Shown here: positions 1 to 12,341 of the stretch, piece by piece
How the letters are laid out: each line of letters begins with the position of its first letter
How positions within the stretch are numbered: position 1 is the first letter of the stretch
Assembly (NCBI GenBank): GCA_947172415.1
Contig: OX359191.1
Span: forward strand, 7,425,130-7,489,129
Reading direction: 5' to 3'
Source of the DNA: Chondrosia reniformis
Taxonomy: Eukaryota > Porifera > Demospongiae > Chondrillida > Chondrillidae
Length of the DNA: 64,000 nucleotides
Notes under the pieces: model-generated
The model's database searches: none
What the model was told of the DNA's origin: nothing
The model's input: the letters and a program-made list of their open reading frames with translations, nothing else
Program-made: the position numbers and the translations under genes

Positions 1-88
1 AGAGTTGGGAGTCAAGAAAAGGATTCATAAAATGAGATTAAGGAAAATAATAGAGGGAGAACACAGCTTTGAAAAGTATATATGCTAA
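1..88 (+). CDS. 3' end of a CABIT–SAM adaptor gene (cut by window edge)
   Basis: The first 88 bases read in frame (from base 2) as the last part of a SAM domain ending ...FEKYIC and a TAA stop at 86-88. The sequence is almost identical to the end of the double-CABIT gene at 7748-7835, so this is another member of the array extending to the left. The downstream flank is also duplicated (see 89-917). Only about 28 residues are visible, so the rest of its architecture is unknown. Confidence 0.85.
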   Translation, partial: ELGVKKRIHKMRLRKIIEGEHSFEKYIC

Positions 89-917
89 AGGAATGTGCGT
101 ATATTATACTGTCTGCCTCATGAACAACATACACAATTTAATTTAATTTGGTATATTTAATCAACCAATTATCTCATTTACCAAAAATACATTTCATACT
201 GTGATGTTCATAATTTAAGTTTATATATAGCCTTGTTCATTGGCTGAGATAGTTCATCAGAGGAGCGATCACTATGGCTATCATTGATGATTGATGAAAA
301 TGGAGTCTAGAGGAAAACATTCAATGGAAATTGATGTTCTACCCACATATATAGCAGTCTCTATATATATACCATATCTCCTATCTCCACTTATAAAACT
401 ATATACGTAGATTTGTTTGCTCCCTGCAGCACAACAAGATTAGTAATATTCACAATAGTCAAAAGTCATATATAAAATAGGGGCTTATTTAGTTCAAAGT
501 ATGGTAATACATAACACTCTTGAGATGTACTTTCTATCTGAACCATGTAAATACATGTATATACTGTTTGTACGTACATAGGAATACCTATACAATATTA
601 TTATATCTATACTTACAGTGTACATGCTGACTGCAAGGTAGCTATATTAATGTGCATTATAAACCAAATCTGTCAGTTGAGTCAGTTTTACTGATTTCAG
701 TTCTTTGTATGATAATAAACAGCTATTATAAATAGTAACTACGTAGCTGGTAAGGTTGGAATGCAAATGTTTGTATTAGAGTACATACTATTTCAGTCAA
801 TAAATACTAACTCTAGAGTGCTTACAAATTACATGGTTAGAACTAAATCAGTCGTTGGGAAAGAAGTGAAAAAATTTAGAATTTACAACACTATCTGGTA
901 GCTTATATCAGAAGAAA
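89..917. other. intergenic spacer, duplicated
   Basis: No coding sequence is seen. The spacer is a near copy of 7836-9022, which lies between the second and third genes of the array, but it lacks the palindromic insertion at about 8130-8440. It shows that gene plus flanks were duplicated together. The last part (about 840-917) is the conserved upstream region of the MATK-type genes (starts 918 and 9023) and probably holds their promoter. Confidence 0.7.
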
Positions 918-3205
918 ATGGCTACCAAAGGTAAATAAGTAAATATATAGTACATATACGAATGTACGTATATATATATAACACTTTCTTACTTTTCACA
1001 GAAACTAACTTTACAAACAAAGACAAACCAAAGACACCTCCTCTTATTCCTCCTAAACCTCTTAACTATAGAAAGGATAGAAAACAACCTCCCACTCCAC
1101 CTCCAAGAAGAGGTTCTAAATTGAGCAAATTCTCCACCTCTCCACAGGATTGTACTTGGCAAAATGAAGATTTCCCTAATCTTGCTGAAACAGTGTCACC
1201 AGTTAATCAGGAAATATTCCATCAGTCTAAGAAGACATCTCCACAGACCCAACAGTCACCTCCACAGACCCAGGCACCTCTACAGACCCAACAGCCACCT
1301 CTACAGACTCAACAGCCCCCTCTACATACCCAGCCACCTCTACAGACCCAACAGCCACCTCTACAGACCCAACAGCCACCTCTACAGACCCAACAGCCTC
1401 CTCTACAGACCCAACAGCCACCTCTACAGACTCAACAGCCTCCTCTACAGACCCAACAGCCACCTCTACAAACCCAGCCTCCTCTACAGACCCAACAGCC
1501 TCCTCTACAGACCCAGCCACCTCTACAGACCCAACAGCCTCCTCTACAGACCCAGCCACCTCTACAGACCCAACAGTCACCTCTACAGACCCAACAGCCT
1601 CCTCTACCGACCCAACAGTCACCTCTACCAACCGAACAGTCACCTCTTCAGAAGCAGCAATCTCCTTTACTCACCAAAAAGCCTTTTGTTAGGAACAGCC
1701 AATCCTTTGAATTTCCTTGCAGCCCAACCTCTACTCACTCCCCTATTATTCCCAATCCTGGTACTCCTACTGCAAGAAAAAAGCACTTGGAGGTTGAAAC
1801 TGTCTCTCAGCCAATGACTATAGCTAAGTTTCTGAAACAACATGGAACTTCCTTGCCTGTTCTACTGAAGGTTAGCCACGGTTATGAGTCATTCCTTGAA
1901 AAGTACAGTTTTGGAAAAGATCAGTTGTTTGTAGTTCTTGAGAAGAAGGAGATTGATCTTGTTATTTGTCATGATCCCCATATGAAACAAATCTATGAGA
2001 TCCCTCTGGATGAGGAGCTAGATGTATCACCAGTTCTTCCTGATTGTTTTGCTGAAGAAGGAATGCATTTTGTTTTAAGCACACGGGAACTGTTAGGATG
2101 TAGTACACTTCCAAGAGCATTTTGTGTCATGAAGTCTTTCAAAGACTCAAAGGGTCATCTGGTTGAGCAAGGAACACTTCTTTTCCCACACAAAGCAGGA
2201 CATCCACTGGTGGCTATAACAGAGGAGAAGAGAAAAGTATACATTGATAAGAGTACAGTAGGGGAATTCAGCATTAAATATTCCGATACTAAAATGCTAT
2301 TAAAAGAGGCAGTCAAATATTTGAAATTTCCATTTGCCTGTCGATTACTTGCAGCAGAGGAACTGGACTACTATGGGACTATAGTTACATTTAAAAAAAC
2401 TTTAAAAGGATTGGTCTTAAAAGGAGTGACGACAACTGAAATAGGAGACATAACTTCTTCTTTTCAGAAGCTATCAGTAATCCCGGCATCCTCCCAAATT
2501 CAAGTTACAATCATGAAAACCAAGGAAACTGAAATACTTGAGGATATCTATGATCATGCCAAAAACGTTTATAAACGTCTACAACCATCAAGTCAGCCAC
2601 ACATTCAGGAGTACCAGTCACTCATTTCGGATGAAAGTGACACAAAAGCACCTTACCATAGCAGGAGGATGTCAGTAATGGCTTCAAGACCACTTCCTCA
2701 CATTCCTTTATCTGAAGATTACCGAGCTAGAAGTCCCTCTTTACCTGGACCAAATACTAAATTATACCCTACAAAACTGAGGCCACTTGTTAGTGAAAGA
2801 ATGTATGAGAGTGTTCAAGATATCTTTGTCTCAGCTAATGCACCGATGATCTCGACTTTTCCAAATCTCAAACCTGAATTATGTCAAAGTGCTCCAAGTC
2901 TACTTCCAGATGAAGAAGATTCAGAAAGTGCATATGAATATGTACCTCTGTCTGAAGGAGAATCAAGACTAAAAAATCTGCAGAGACTCAAAGAATTGTC
3001 GGATAATGAAGTACTAGTGCTCCTAGAGAAGATGAACCTGAATCAGTACAGAGACACATTTGAAGAAGAACACATTGATGGAATCTTGCTAGCCAGTCTT
3101 GATAATGAAATGCTGGAAGAGTTGGGAGTTACAAAGAGCCTTCATAAGCTGAGACTAAACAAGATAATAGAGGGAGTCCAAAGTGTAGAAAAATATTTTC
3201 TGTAG
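918..3205 (+). CDS. CABIT–SAM adaptor protein, copy A (GAREM/THEMIS-like)
   Basis: Exon 1 is 918-930 (ATG GCT ACC AAA G), the intron is 931-1001 (GTAAAT...CACAG, phase 1), and exon 2 is 1002-3205; 738 aa. The N-terminus MATKETN is followed by SH3-ligand-like prolines (PPLIPPKP, PPTPPPRR). Residues ~80-220 are about 20 heptads of P-P-L-Q-T-Q-Q type, ~275-510 a CABIT-type domain with the conserved LLGCSTLPRAF segment, and ~667-730 a SAM domain (LLEKMNLNQYRDTFEEEHID). Tyrosine motifs YESV and YEYV lie between CABIT and SAM. CABIT plus SAM is known from GAREM, which links receptor tyrosine kinases to Grb2/SHP2 and ERK; THEMIS has CABIT domains in T-cell signalling. A cytosolic adaptor role is inferred. 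There is no signal peptide or membrane segment. Confidence 0.85.
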
Positions 3206-3560
3206 AAGCAATGAATTTTCGTTCAAATGAATGCATGTTTCCTTCTAAAACATTCCTCACGTATCATGATATATTTAATTGTTTGTACATTACATATATC
3301 TCAACATACATTAAGTAATATAGTTATACACTCCATCCCTAGGTTTTCCAGCTTTTACTAAGTTATCAGCGATATCGCATGGCATGACAATGGTATTGCA
3401 TTGAATAACTATAATAAGAGGCCAAAGTGCCTCTTATACAATGGTTGTGGAATATATCCTTATATATGGAATATATCCTTGGTTACCCCAGCAACGCAGT
3501 ATATATGTTTGTATATCAAAATCTAATGTACACTTAGTGCTACAGCTCATTCAAATGGAC

Positions 3561-3626
3561 AGATATGAAGCTGAAGCTTGGTATCAACATTCAAAGACAT
3601 CCATAAAACATATCCAAAGAGTTTTG
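3561..3626 (+). repeat. dispersed repeat, copy 1
   Basis: The segment from AGATATGAAG to GAGTTTTG matches 53786-53851 over about 66 bases with scattered differences. That second copy lies 50 kb away in a SCLY intron, so this is an interspersed repeat and not part of the local gene duplication. Confidence 0.6.
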
Positions 3627-4020
3627 CAAATTTTGATTTTGTTTAAAATTCTTTGAAGTATATATTTCTATATAAAAGTCAAATGTCAGAGGAAATTTTG
3701 TAAATTTCATTTTCTTTTCATGGGCCATAGCTACAGTTACTGTGTATTTTACAAAGTTATAGTGTGAAAATGGCACGTGTAGTTATATTACGGTCTCAAA
3801 TTCCAACCGATGTAGCAATGAAATAAGGTTATTGTTTAAAGTAGTGGCTCCTTTATCTCATGCAGGCAAATACTAAGTTACATGGCTAACACTACGTCGA
3901 CACAGTAGGATTTACGAAAATAGTTCATTCACACATGTACAGATCCACCTTCTTCATTTAAGTCTCAGAAAAATGGTATATTTATTTATTATGAATATAT
4001 AAATATTTATTCCAACCGAA

Positions 4021-4123
4021 GTCACTCCCAGTCTAGTCAGAACGGCGCGCTCCTGCATCTCTCTCTTGATAAATTCTTGAAGAAAATCGTGTAGAAACCT
4101 CCTAATATTGTAAAGATTACAAG
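4021..4123 (+). promoter_or_regulatory. conserved proximal upstream region of MTTFR-type genes
   Basis: This block precedes the MTTFR start codon and is conserved upstream of genes D (12225-12341) and E (15545-15659). It includes GTCAC(T/G)CCCAG, CAGAACGGCG and a TC-rich tract, while flanking DNA has diverged. It probably contains the core promoter and 5' UTR. No TATA box is assigned. Confidence 0.5.
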
Positions 4124-7100
4124 ATGACAACTTTTCGAGGTTAGTATTATCACAGATAAAGCGAATGCAACATGCTCGCAAGCATTGAACCTCATAGTCA
4201 TACGTAGCTATAATTTTTCCACAGAAGCTGATTCAGCTAATGATGCGGTGGAATCAACGCGTCCACCAATTCCACCAAAACCTAAGAGCAAAGACAGAAG
4301 TAAGATTGCATCTCCACCGATTTCGAAAAAAGACTGTCAGTTAAGTGAAGTTGAGAAAATTCGCAATGATGAGGAGCATTCAAGTTTTATTAGGGGACAA
4401 TCTAGTTTGCCAACAGTTCCATTCAATGAGAAAACTCGTAGGATACCTCCACCAGTCTCATCTAAACCTCTTAAGCAGGGCGGAAGCAAACCCTTGCCTA
4501 CATCACCTGCAGCAAGTGGAGGCGATCAGAATTTCGATGTAACCCCGCCCCTGATCCATCCCATCCCAATAAAGTCTGACAATCCTACTACTAAGAGTCC
4601 AGTTCACAATGAGATAAAACAACCCTATAATTATGGCAGACAATCTCCTAATCATACTAAGCAACCACCTCTACCTCCACAGACCCAACAGCCACCTACA
4701 CAGACCCGACAGCCACCTCTACAGACCCAACAGCCACCCCTACAGACCCAACAGCCACCTCCACAGACCCAACAGTCACCTTTACAGACCCAACAGTCAC
4801 CTCTACAGATCCAACAGCCACCTCTACAGACCCAACAGCCACCTCTACAGACCCAACAGTCACCTCTACAGGCCCAACAGTCTAAAAATAGGAAGTCCTT
4901 GGAGTTTGAAACTGTCTCTAAACCGATGACAATAGCCACAGTCATATTGCATCATGGTACTTCATTGCCTGTTCTATTGAAGGTTAGTCAAGGTTATGCT
5001 TCATTCCTTGATAAGTACAGTTTTGGAAAAGATCAGTTGTTTGTGGCTCTAGAGAAGAAGGAGATTGATCTTGCCACTGTTAGAGATCCACGAACAAACC
5101 AACTTCATGAGATACCTCTGGATGAAGAATTATTACTGTCACCAGTTCTTCCTGATTGCTTTACTGAAGAAGGAATTCCTTCTGTATTAGGCTCTAAAGA
5201 ACTGTTAGGATGTAGTACACTTCCGAGAGCATTTTGTGCCATGAAGCGTTTCAAAGACTCAAAGGGTGATCTGGTTGAGCAAGGAACACTGCTTTTTACT
5301 CTAAAAGAAGGAAATCCACTGGTGGCAATAACACAGGGAAATGTCAAAATATGCATTGATAAAAGTACGATGGGGGAGTTTAGTGTTAGGTCATCCAACA
5401 CTAAAGTATCATTGAAAGAAGCAGTAAAATATTTGAAACTTCCATTTACCTGCCGATTGTTTCCAGCAAAAGGAGTAGATTGCTTTGTTTATAAAATTAT
5501 TGTTGAAAAGATCTCTAAAGGAGTGGTCATAGAAGGAGTGATGAAAACTAAAGAAGGTCACTCTGTTACCTCTTTCCAGAAGCCATCAATAATCCCAGCA
5601 TCCTCACAAATTCAAGTAAACATCATGAAAACTAGGGCACAGGAAATGCTTGAGAGTATCTATGATTATGCTACAAAAATATATACCAGTCTAAAGCTAC
5701 CAAGTCAGCCACACATTCAGGAGTACAAGCCATTCATCTCTGATGCAAGTGACAGAAAAGGACCTCGCCACAGCATGGGGACAACAGCCATAAGTTCAAA
5801 ATCTCTTCCTCATATCCCTCAACCTGCACATTTCCAAGCTAGATCTTTCACATATCCCAACCCTACTGCTAAACCAAACCCCGTAGAGTCACCTCTACAG
5901 ACCCAACAGTCACCTCTACAGACCCAACAGTCACCTCTACAGACCCAACAGCCACCTCTACAGATCCAACAGCCACCTCTACAGACCCAACAGCCACCTC
6001 TACAGACCCAACAGCCACCTCTACAGAACCAACAGTCACCTCTACAGACCCAACAGCCACCTCTACAGACCCAACAGTCACCTCTACAGACCCAACAGTC
6101 ACCTCTACAGACCCAACAGTCACCTCTACAGATCCAACAGCCACCTCTGCAGACCCAACAGTCATCTCTACAGACCCAACAGTTACCTCTACAGACCCAA
6201 CAGTCACCTCCACAGTCCCAACAGTCACCTCTACAGACCCAACAGCCACCTCTACAGATCCAACAGCCACCTCTACAGATCCAACAGCCACCTCTACAGA
6301 CCCAACAGCCACCTCTACAGATCCAACAGTCACCTCTACAGATCCAACAGCCACCTCTACAGACCCAACAGCCACCTCTACAGATCCAACAGTCACTTCA
6401 ACAGACCCAACAGTCACTTGAAATTGCCTCTCAGCCAATGACCATAGCTAGGTTTCTGAAACAACATGGTACATCCTTACCAGTTCTATTAAAGGTTAGC
6501 CAAGGTTACAAGTCATTCCTTGAAAAGTACAGTTTTGGACAAGATCAAGTTTTTGTGGCTCTTGAGAAGAAGGAGATATATCTTGTTACTTGTGAAGATC
6601 CCAACATGAAGCAAATCTATGAGATCCCTCTGGACGAGGAGCTAGTAGTATCACCAGTTCTTCCTGATTGCTTTACTGAAGAAGGAATTCCTTCTCTATT
6701 AAACTCGAAAGAACTGTTAGGATGTAGTACACTTCCAAGAACATTTAGTGCCATGAAGCCTTTCAAAGACGCAAAGGGTCATCTGGTTGAGCAAGGAACA
6801 CTTCTTTTCCCCCACAAAGCAGGACATCCACTGGTGGCTATAACAGAGGAGAAGAGAAAAGTATTCATTGATAAGGGTACAGTGGGGGAATTCAGCATTA
6901 AATATTCTGATACTAAAATGTTATTAAAAGAGGCAGTCAAATATTTCAGTTTTCCATTTTCCTGTCGGTTGCTTACGTCAAATAAAGAAGAATATTATGC
7001 ACCTGTAATTACAATTGTAAAGATCTCAAAAGGATTGGTCATACATGGAATGATGAAAAGTGAAGGAGAAATTACTGTTTGCTCTTTCCAGAAGCTATCA

Positions 7101-7835
7101 ATAATACCAGCTTCATTAAAAATTCAGGTGACAATTATGAAAACTAGAGAAGATGAATTACTAGAGAATATCTATGATTATGCTACAAAAGCATACTATA
7201 CCAGTCTACAACCATCAAGTCAGCCACACATTCAGGAGTACCAGTCACTCATTTCGGATGAAAGTGACACAGACGCACCTCACCATAGCAATAGAATGTC
7301 AGTAATGGCTTCAAGACCACTTCCTCACATTCCTTTATCTGCAGATTACCGATCTAGAAGTCCCTCTTTACCTGGACCAAATAAATTAAACCCAGTAGGA
7401 CAAATGTCCATCACAGAAAACAGGATATATGATAGTGCTGATGATGTTTTACCTTCAGCCAGTATCATGACAGCCCAGATTGATCTCAAATCTGATATAC
7501 ATCCAAGCACTCCCAGTCCACACCCATATAGTGGGGATTCAGAAAGTGGTAGTGATTATGTAGATCTTGTTGAAGAAGACTTTGAAGATGTACCAAAGCT
7601 CAAAAATATTCAGACTCTTAAGAAACTGACAGTTAATCAAATATTACTGCTCCTTGAGAAGATGAACCTGAGTGAGTACAGAGATGCATTTGAACAAGAA
7701 CACATTGATGGGATCTTGCTAGCCAGTCTTGATAATGAAATGCTGGAAGAGTTGGGAGTCAAAAAAAGGATTCATAAAATGAGATTAAGGAAAATAATAG
7801 AGGGAGAACACAGCTTTGAAAAGTATATATGCTAA
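4124..7835 (+). CDS. double-CABIT–SAM adaptor protein, copy B
   Basis: Exon 1 is 4124-4139 (MTTFR), the intron is 4140-4224 (phase 1), and exon 2 is 4225-7835; 1208 aa, the longest in the array. Order: PPIPPKP motif, heptad repeats ~155-224, CABIT-1 ~239-474, a second heptad tract ~559-736 (about 25 units), CABIT-2 ~743-977, a YVDL motif, and SAM ~1135-1197. CABIT-1 matches the type in gene E (TVILHHGT, HEIPLDEELLLSP); CABIT-2 is the KQHGT type of genes A, C and D. The protein therefore looks like two family members joined, with the second repeat tract at the junction. It has only one SAM domain. Two CABIT domains in tandem is also the THEMIS arrangement, but here it can be explained by local recombination. 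Confidence 0.85.
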
Positions 7836-9022
7836 AGGAATGTGCGTATATTACACTGTCTGCCTCATGAACAACATACACAATTTAATTTAATTTGGTA
7901 TATTTAATCAACCAATTTTCTCATTTACCAAAAATACATTTCATACTGTGATGTTCATAATTTAAGTTTGTATATATATAACTATAGCCTTGTTCATTGG
8001 CCGAGATAGTTCATCAGAGGAGTGATCACTATAGCTATCATTGATGATTGATAAAAATGGAGTCTAGAGGAAAACATTCAATGGAAATTGATGTTACACC
8101 CACATGCATATATAGCAGTCTCTATATAGGGGGTATATATACATATATACCCCATTGCTGGGGCAACTGCCGGGATATAACAGTATTTACGAAGCTATAT
8201 GCTGCCCTCGGATTCTTAAATTCTGTTTAAGAAGCTATATACTGCCCTCGGATTCTTAAAGTCCCGCCAAAATAACAATAAGAAGCTTCGGAGTATATAT
8301 CACTTATACCACGGCGCTTCGGTGTATATGGGTTTATATATGTACTCGCCCTCGGGCGTTACGCGCCCTCGTGACTCGTACGTATAAAACCCATATACAC
8401 CTCAGCGCCGTGGTATAACTAATACATATACCAGTCTCTATGTAGGGGTATATACTGTATATCACTCCCATCTCCACTTATAAAACTATATAGATTTGTT
8501 TGTTCCCTGCAGCACAACAAGAGTAGTAATATTCACAATAGTCAAAAGTCATGTATTAAATAGGGGCTTATTTAGTTCAAAGTATGGCAATCTTAATACA
8601 TAACACTGTCAAACTGGAAAAATCTTGAGATGTACTTTCTAACTGAACCATGTATATACATGTATATACTGTATGTATGTACATACGTAGGAATACCTAT
8701 ACAATATTATTATATCTATACTTACAGTGTACATGCTGACTGCAAGGTAGCTATATTAATGTGCATTATAAACCAAATCTGTCAGTTGAGTCAGTTTTAC
8801 TGATTTCAGTTGTTTGTATGATAATAAGCAACTGCTATAAATAGTAACTAGTTGGTAAGGTTGGAATGCAAATGTTTGTATTAGAGTACACACTATTTCA
8901 GTCAATAAATACTAACTCTAGAGTGCTTACAAATTACATGGTTAGAACTAAATCAGTTGTTGGGAAAGAAGTGAAAAAATTTAGAATTTACAACACTACC
9001 TGGTAGCTTATACCAGAAGAAA
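7836..9022. other. intergenic spacer
   Basis: This is a near copy of 89-917, enlarged by the palindromic insertion at about 8130-8440. No gene is seen. The last ~80 bases are the conserved upstream block of the MATK-type first exon. Confidence 0.65.
8130..8440. mobile_element. MITE-like palindromic insertion
   Basis: Compared with the paralogous spacer at 89-917, about 310 extra bases are present here. The insert holds a long imperfect palindrome: TTATACCACGGCGC at 8304-8317 pairs with GCGCCGTGGTATAA at 8405-8418, and GTGTATATGGGT with ACCCATATACAC inside. It also contains a 31-bp direct repeat (CTGCCCTCGGATTCTTAAA twice, near 8200 and 8240). A similar sequence around CAGTCTCTAT-TAGGGG flanks it on both sides (about 8117 and 8432), like a target duplication. 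There is no coding capacity. Confidence 0.55.
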
Positions 9023-11285
9023 ATGGCTACCAAAGGTAAATAAGTAAATATATAGTACATATACGAATGTATGTATATTTATATATCACACTTTCTTACT
9101 TTTCACAGAAACTAACTTAACAAACAAAGACAAACCAAAGACACCTCCTCCTATTCCTCCTAAACCTCTTAACTATAGAAAGGATAGAAAACAACCTCCC
9201 GCTCCACCTCCAAGAAGAGGTTCTGAACTGAGCAAATTTTCCACCTCTTCACAGGATTGTACTTGGCAAAATGAAGATTTCCCTAATCTTGCTGAAACAA
9301 TGTCACCAGTTAATCAGGAAATATTCCATCAGTCTAAGAAGACATCTCCACAGACCCAACAGTCACCTCTACAGACCCAACAGCCACCTCCACAGACCCA
9401 ACAGTCACCTCCACAGACCCAACAGTCAAATCTACAGACTCAACAGCCACCTCTACAGACCCAACAGCCACCTCTACAGATCCAACAGCCACCTCTACAG
9501 ACCCAACAGCCACCTCTACAGACCCAACAGTCAACTCTACAGACCCAACAGCCACCTCTACAGACCCAACAGCCACCTCTACAGACCCAACAGCCACCTC
9601 TTCAGACCCAACAGCCACCTCTACAGACCCAACAGCCAACTCTACAGACCCAACAGCCACCTCTACAGATCCAACAGCCACCTCTTCAGACCCAACAGCC
9701 ACCTCTACAGACCCAACAGCCTCCTCTTCAGAAGCAGCAATCCCCTTTACTCACCAAAAAGCCTTTTGTTAGGAACAGCCAATCCTTTGAATTTCCTGGC
9801 AGCCCAACCTCTACTCACTCCCCTATTATTCCCAATCCTGGTATTCCTACTGCAAGAAAAAAGCACTTGGAAGTTGAAACTGTCTCTCAGCCAATGACTA
9901 TAGCTAAGTTTCTGAAACAACATGGAACTTCCTTGCCTGTTCTACTGAAGGTTAGCCAAGGTTATGAGTCATTCCTTGAAAAGTACAGTTTTGGAAAAGA
10001 TCAGTTGTTTGTGGCTCTTGAGAAGAAGGAGATTGATCTTGTGATTTGTCATGATCCCCATATGAAACAAATCTATGAGATCCCTCTGGACGAGGAGCTA
10101 GATGTATCACCAGTTCTTCCTGATTGCTTTGCTGAAGAAGGAATGCATTTCGTTTTAAGCACACGAGAACTGTTAGGATGTAGTACACTTCCAAGAGCAT
10201 TTTGTGCCATGAAGCCTTTCAAAGACTCAAAAGGTCATCTGGTTGAGCAAGGAACACTGCTTTTCCCACACAAAGCAGGACATCCACTGGTGGCTATAAC
10301 AGAGGAGAAGAGAAAAGTATACATTGATAAGAGTACAGTAGGGGAATTCAGCATTAAATATTCCGATACTAAAATGCTATTAAAAGAGGCAGTCAAATAT
10401 TTGAAATTTCCATTTGCCTGTCAATTACTTGCAGCAGAGGAACTGGACTACTATGGGACTATAGTTACATTTAAAAAAACTTTAAAAGGATTGGTCTTAA
10501 AAGGAGTGACGACAACTGAAATAGGAGACATAACTTCTTCTTTTCAGAAGCTATCAGTAATCCCGGCATCCTCCCAAATTCAAGTTACAATCATGGAAAC
10601 CAAGGAAACTAAAATACTTGAGGATATCTATGATAATGCCAAAAACGTTTATAAACGTCTACAACCATCAAGTCAGCCACACATTCAGGAGTACCAGTCA
10701 CTCATTTCGGATGAAAGTGACACAAAAGCACCTCACCATAGCAGGAGGATGTCAGTAATGGCTTCAAGACCACTTCCTCACATTCCTTTATCTGCAGATT
10801 ACCGAGCTAGAAGTCCCTCTTTACCTGGACCAAATACTAAATTATACCCTACAAAACTGAGGCCACTTGTTAGGGAAAGAATGTATGAGAGTGTTCAAGA
10901 TATCTTTGTCTCAGCTAATGCACCGATAATCTCGACTTTTCCAAATCTCAAACCTGAATTATGTCAAAGTGCTCCAAGTCTACTTCCAGATGAAGAAGAT
11001 TCAGAAAGTGCATATGAATATGTACATCTGTCTGAAGGAGAATCAAGACTAAAAAATCTGCAGAGACTCAAAGAATTGTCGGATACTGAAGTACTAGTGC
11101 TCCTAGAGAAGATGAACCTGAATCAGTACAGAGACACATTTGAAGAAGAACACATTGATGGAATCTTGCTAGCCAGTCTTGATAATGAAATGCTGGAAGA
11201 GTTGGGAGTTACAAAGAGCCTTCATAAACTGAGACTAAACAAGATAATAGAGGGAGTCCAAAGTGTAGAAAAATATTTTCTGTAG
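9023..11285 (+). CDS. CABIT–SAM adaptor protein, copy C
   Basis: Exon 1 is 9023-9035 (MATK), the intron is 9036-9108, and exon 2 is 9109-11285; 729 aa. It is the close paralogue of copy A: same N-terminus MATKETN, same linker after the repeats, and a nearly identical CABIT domain (~265-501) and SAM domain (~658-720). It differs mainly in the heptad tract (~83-215, about 19 units) and in scattered substitutions (for example YEYVH in place of YEYVP). The ATG at 9300 is internal; the reading frame continues upstream to the splice acceptor at 9108. A 272-bp tandem duplication starting inside its SAM domain follows at 11371. Confidence 0.85.
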
Positions 11286-11370
11286 AAGCAATGAATTTTT
11301 GTTCAAATGAATGCATGTTTCCTTCTAAAACATTCCTCACGTATCATGATATATTTATTGTTTGTACATT

Positions 11371-11539
11371 GCTCCTAGAGAAGATGAACCTGAATCAGTA
11401 CAGAGACACATTTGAAGTAGAACACATTGATGGAATCTTCCTAGCCAGTCTTGATAATGAAATGCTGGAAGAGTTGGGAGTTACAAAGAGCCTTCATAAA
11501 CTGAGACTAAACAAGATAATAGAGGGGTCCAAAGTGTAG
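11371..11539 (+). pseudogene. SAM-domain fragment from a 272-bp tandem duplication
   Basis: The segment beginning GCTCCTAGAG at 11099 in gene C, through its stop codon and 3' flank to 11370, is repeated directly from 11371. The copy keeps a readable SAM fragment (LLEKMNLNQYRDTFEVEHID) but has lost one base near 11525 (GAGGGG for GAGGGAG), shifting the frame so that it ends in SKV. It lacks a promoter, CABIT domain and start exon. It lies downstream of the gene C stop and is probably transcribed, if at all, only as 3' UTR. Confidence 0.8.
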
Positions 11540-12341
11540 AAAAATATTTTCTGTAGAAGCAATGAATTTTCGTTCAAATGAATGCATGTTTCCTTCTAAA
11601 ACATTCTCATGTATCATGATATATTTATAATTGTTTGTACATGTATATATCTCAACACACATTAAGTAATAGTTATACACTATATATAATAAGAGGCCAA
11701 AGTGCCTCTTATATAATGGTTGTCGAATTTTATATAATTTGCCTTGGTTGCCTCAGCAACATATACATATACAGTACAACTGTGCGAACAAAGATAAAAA
11801 GATGGCGTCTCTCCCGTACATAAATTTGAGACTGGACGCTCTTCTCCGCAGCGGCGAATATTCGTAAATGAAATACTTCAGGTCACTTCCCAAGTAATAC
11901 TCCATAATCCGTGAGAGTTAGACTGCATTTCGTCCAGAAACGACGGAGTATAGCGGTAACAAACAAACAAACAAACAAACACACAAACTCTACTGAATTA
12001 TATATATAGATTACGGTCTCAAATTTCCAACAGATGTAGCAATGAAATAAGGTTATTGTTTAATGTAGTGGCTCCAGGCAAATACTAAGTTACATGGCTA
12101 AGACCACGTCCATGACAGAGTAGGATTTATGAAAAGAGTTCATACACATGTACAGATCCACCTTCATTTAAGTCTCAGAAAAATGGTATATATATTTATT
12201 TATTATGAATATATAAATATTCATGTCACTCCCAGTCTAGTCAGAACGGCGCCCTCCTGCATCTCTCTCTTGCTAAATTCTTGAAGACAATCGTGAATAC
12301 TATTCATTATAGAAACCTCCTAATATTGTAAAGACTACAAA
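11540..12341. other. intergenic spacer with inserted retroposon-like block
   Basis: This is related to the spacer before gene B, including the hairpin at 11689-11712, but interrupted by unrelated sequence at about 11783-11996. The final ~115 bases (12225-12341) are the conserved MTTFR-type proximal upstream block. No gene is seen. Confidence 0.6.
11783..11996 (+). mobile_element. possible SINE-like insertion
   Basis: This ~210-bp block of higher GC content is absent from the matching spacers upstream of genes B and E, and ends in (AAAC)n at about 11962-11990. A simple-repeat tail at the end of an insertion suggests retroposition. I could not find clear pol III A and B boxes or a target duplication, so the class is uncertain. 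Confidence 0.3.

Larger units (their letters stand above)
3206..4123. other. intergenic spacer with hairpin and dispersed repeat
   Basis: No convincing gene; short ORFs here lack splice or homology support. A perfect 9-bp inverted repeat (3414-3422 / 3429-3437, ATAAGAGGC with a 6-nt loop) recurs at 11689-11712 after gene C, so it may belong to a shared 3' flank. A dispersed repeat occupies 3561-3626 (second copy at 53786-53851). Confidence 0.6.

Noticed and set aside
1227..1643. Antisense and +1-frame ORFs (VEVAVGS... and HLYRPNS... repeats) across the heptad tracts of all array genes
   Set aside because: They are shadows of the 21-bp coding minisatellite. The unit length is a multiple of 3 and lacks stops in other frames; no start exon, splice site or domain supports them.
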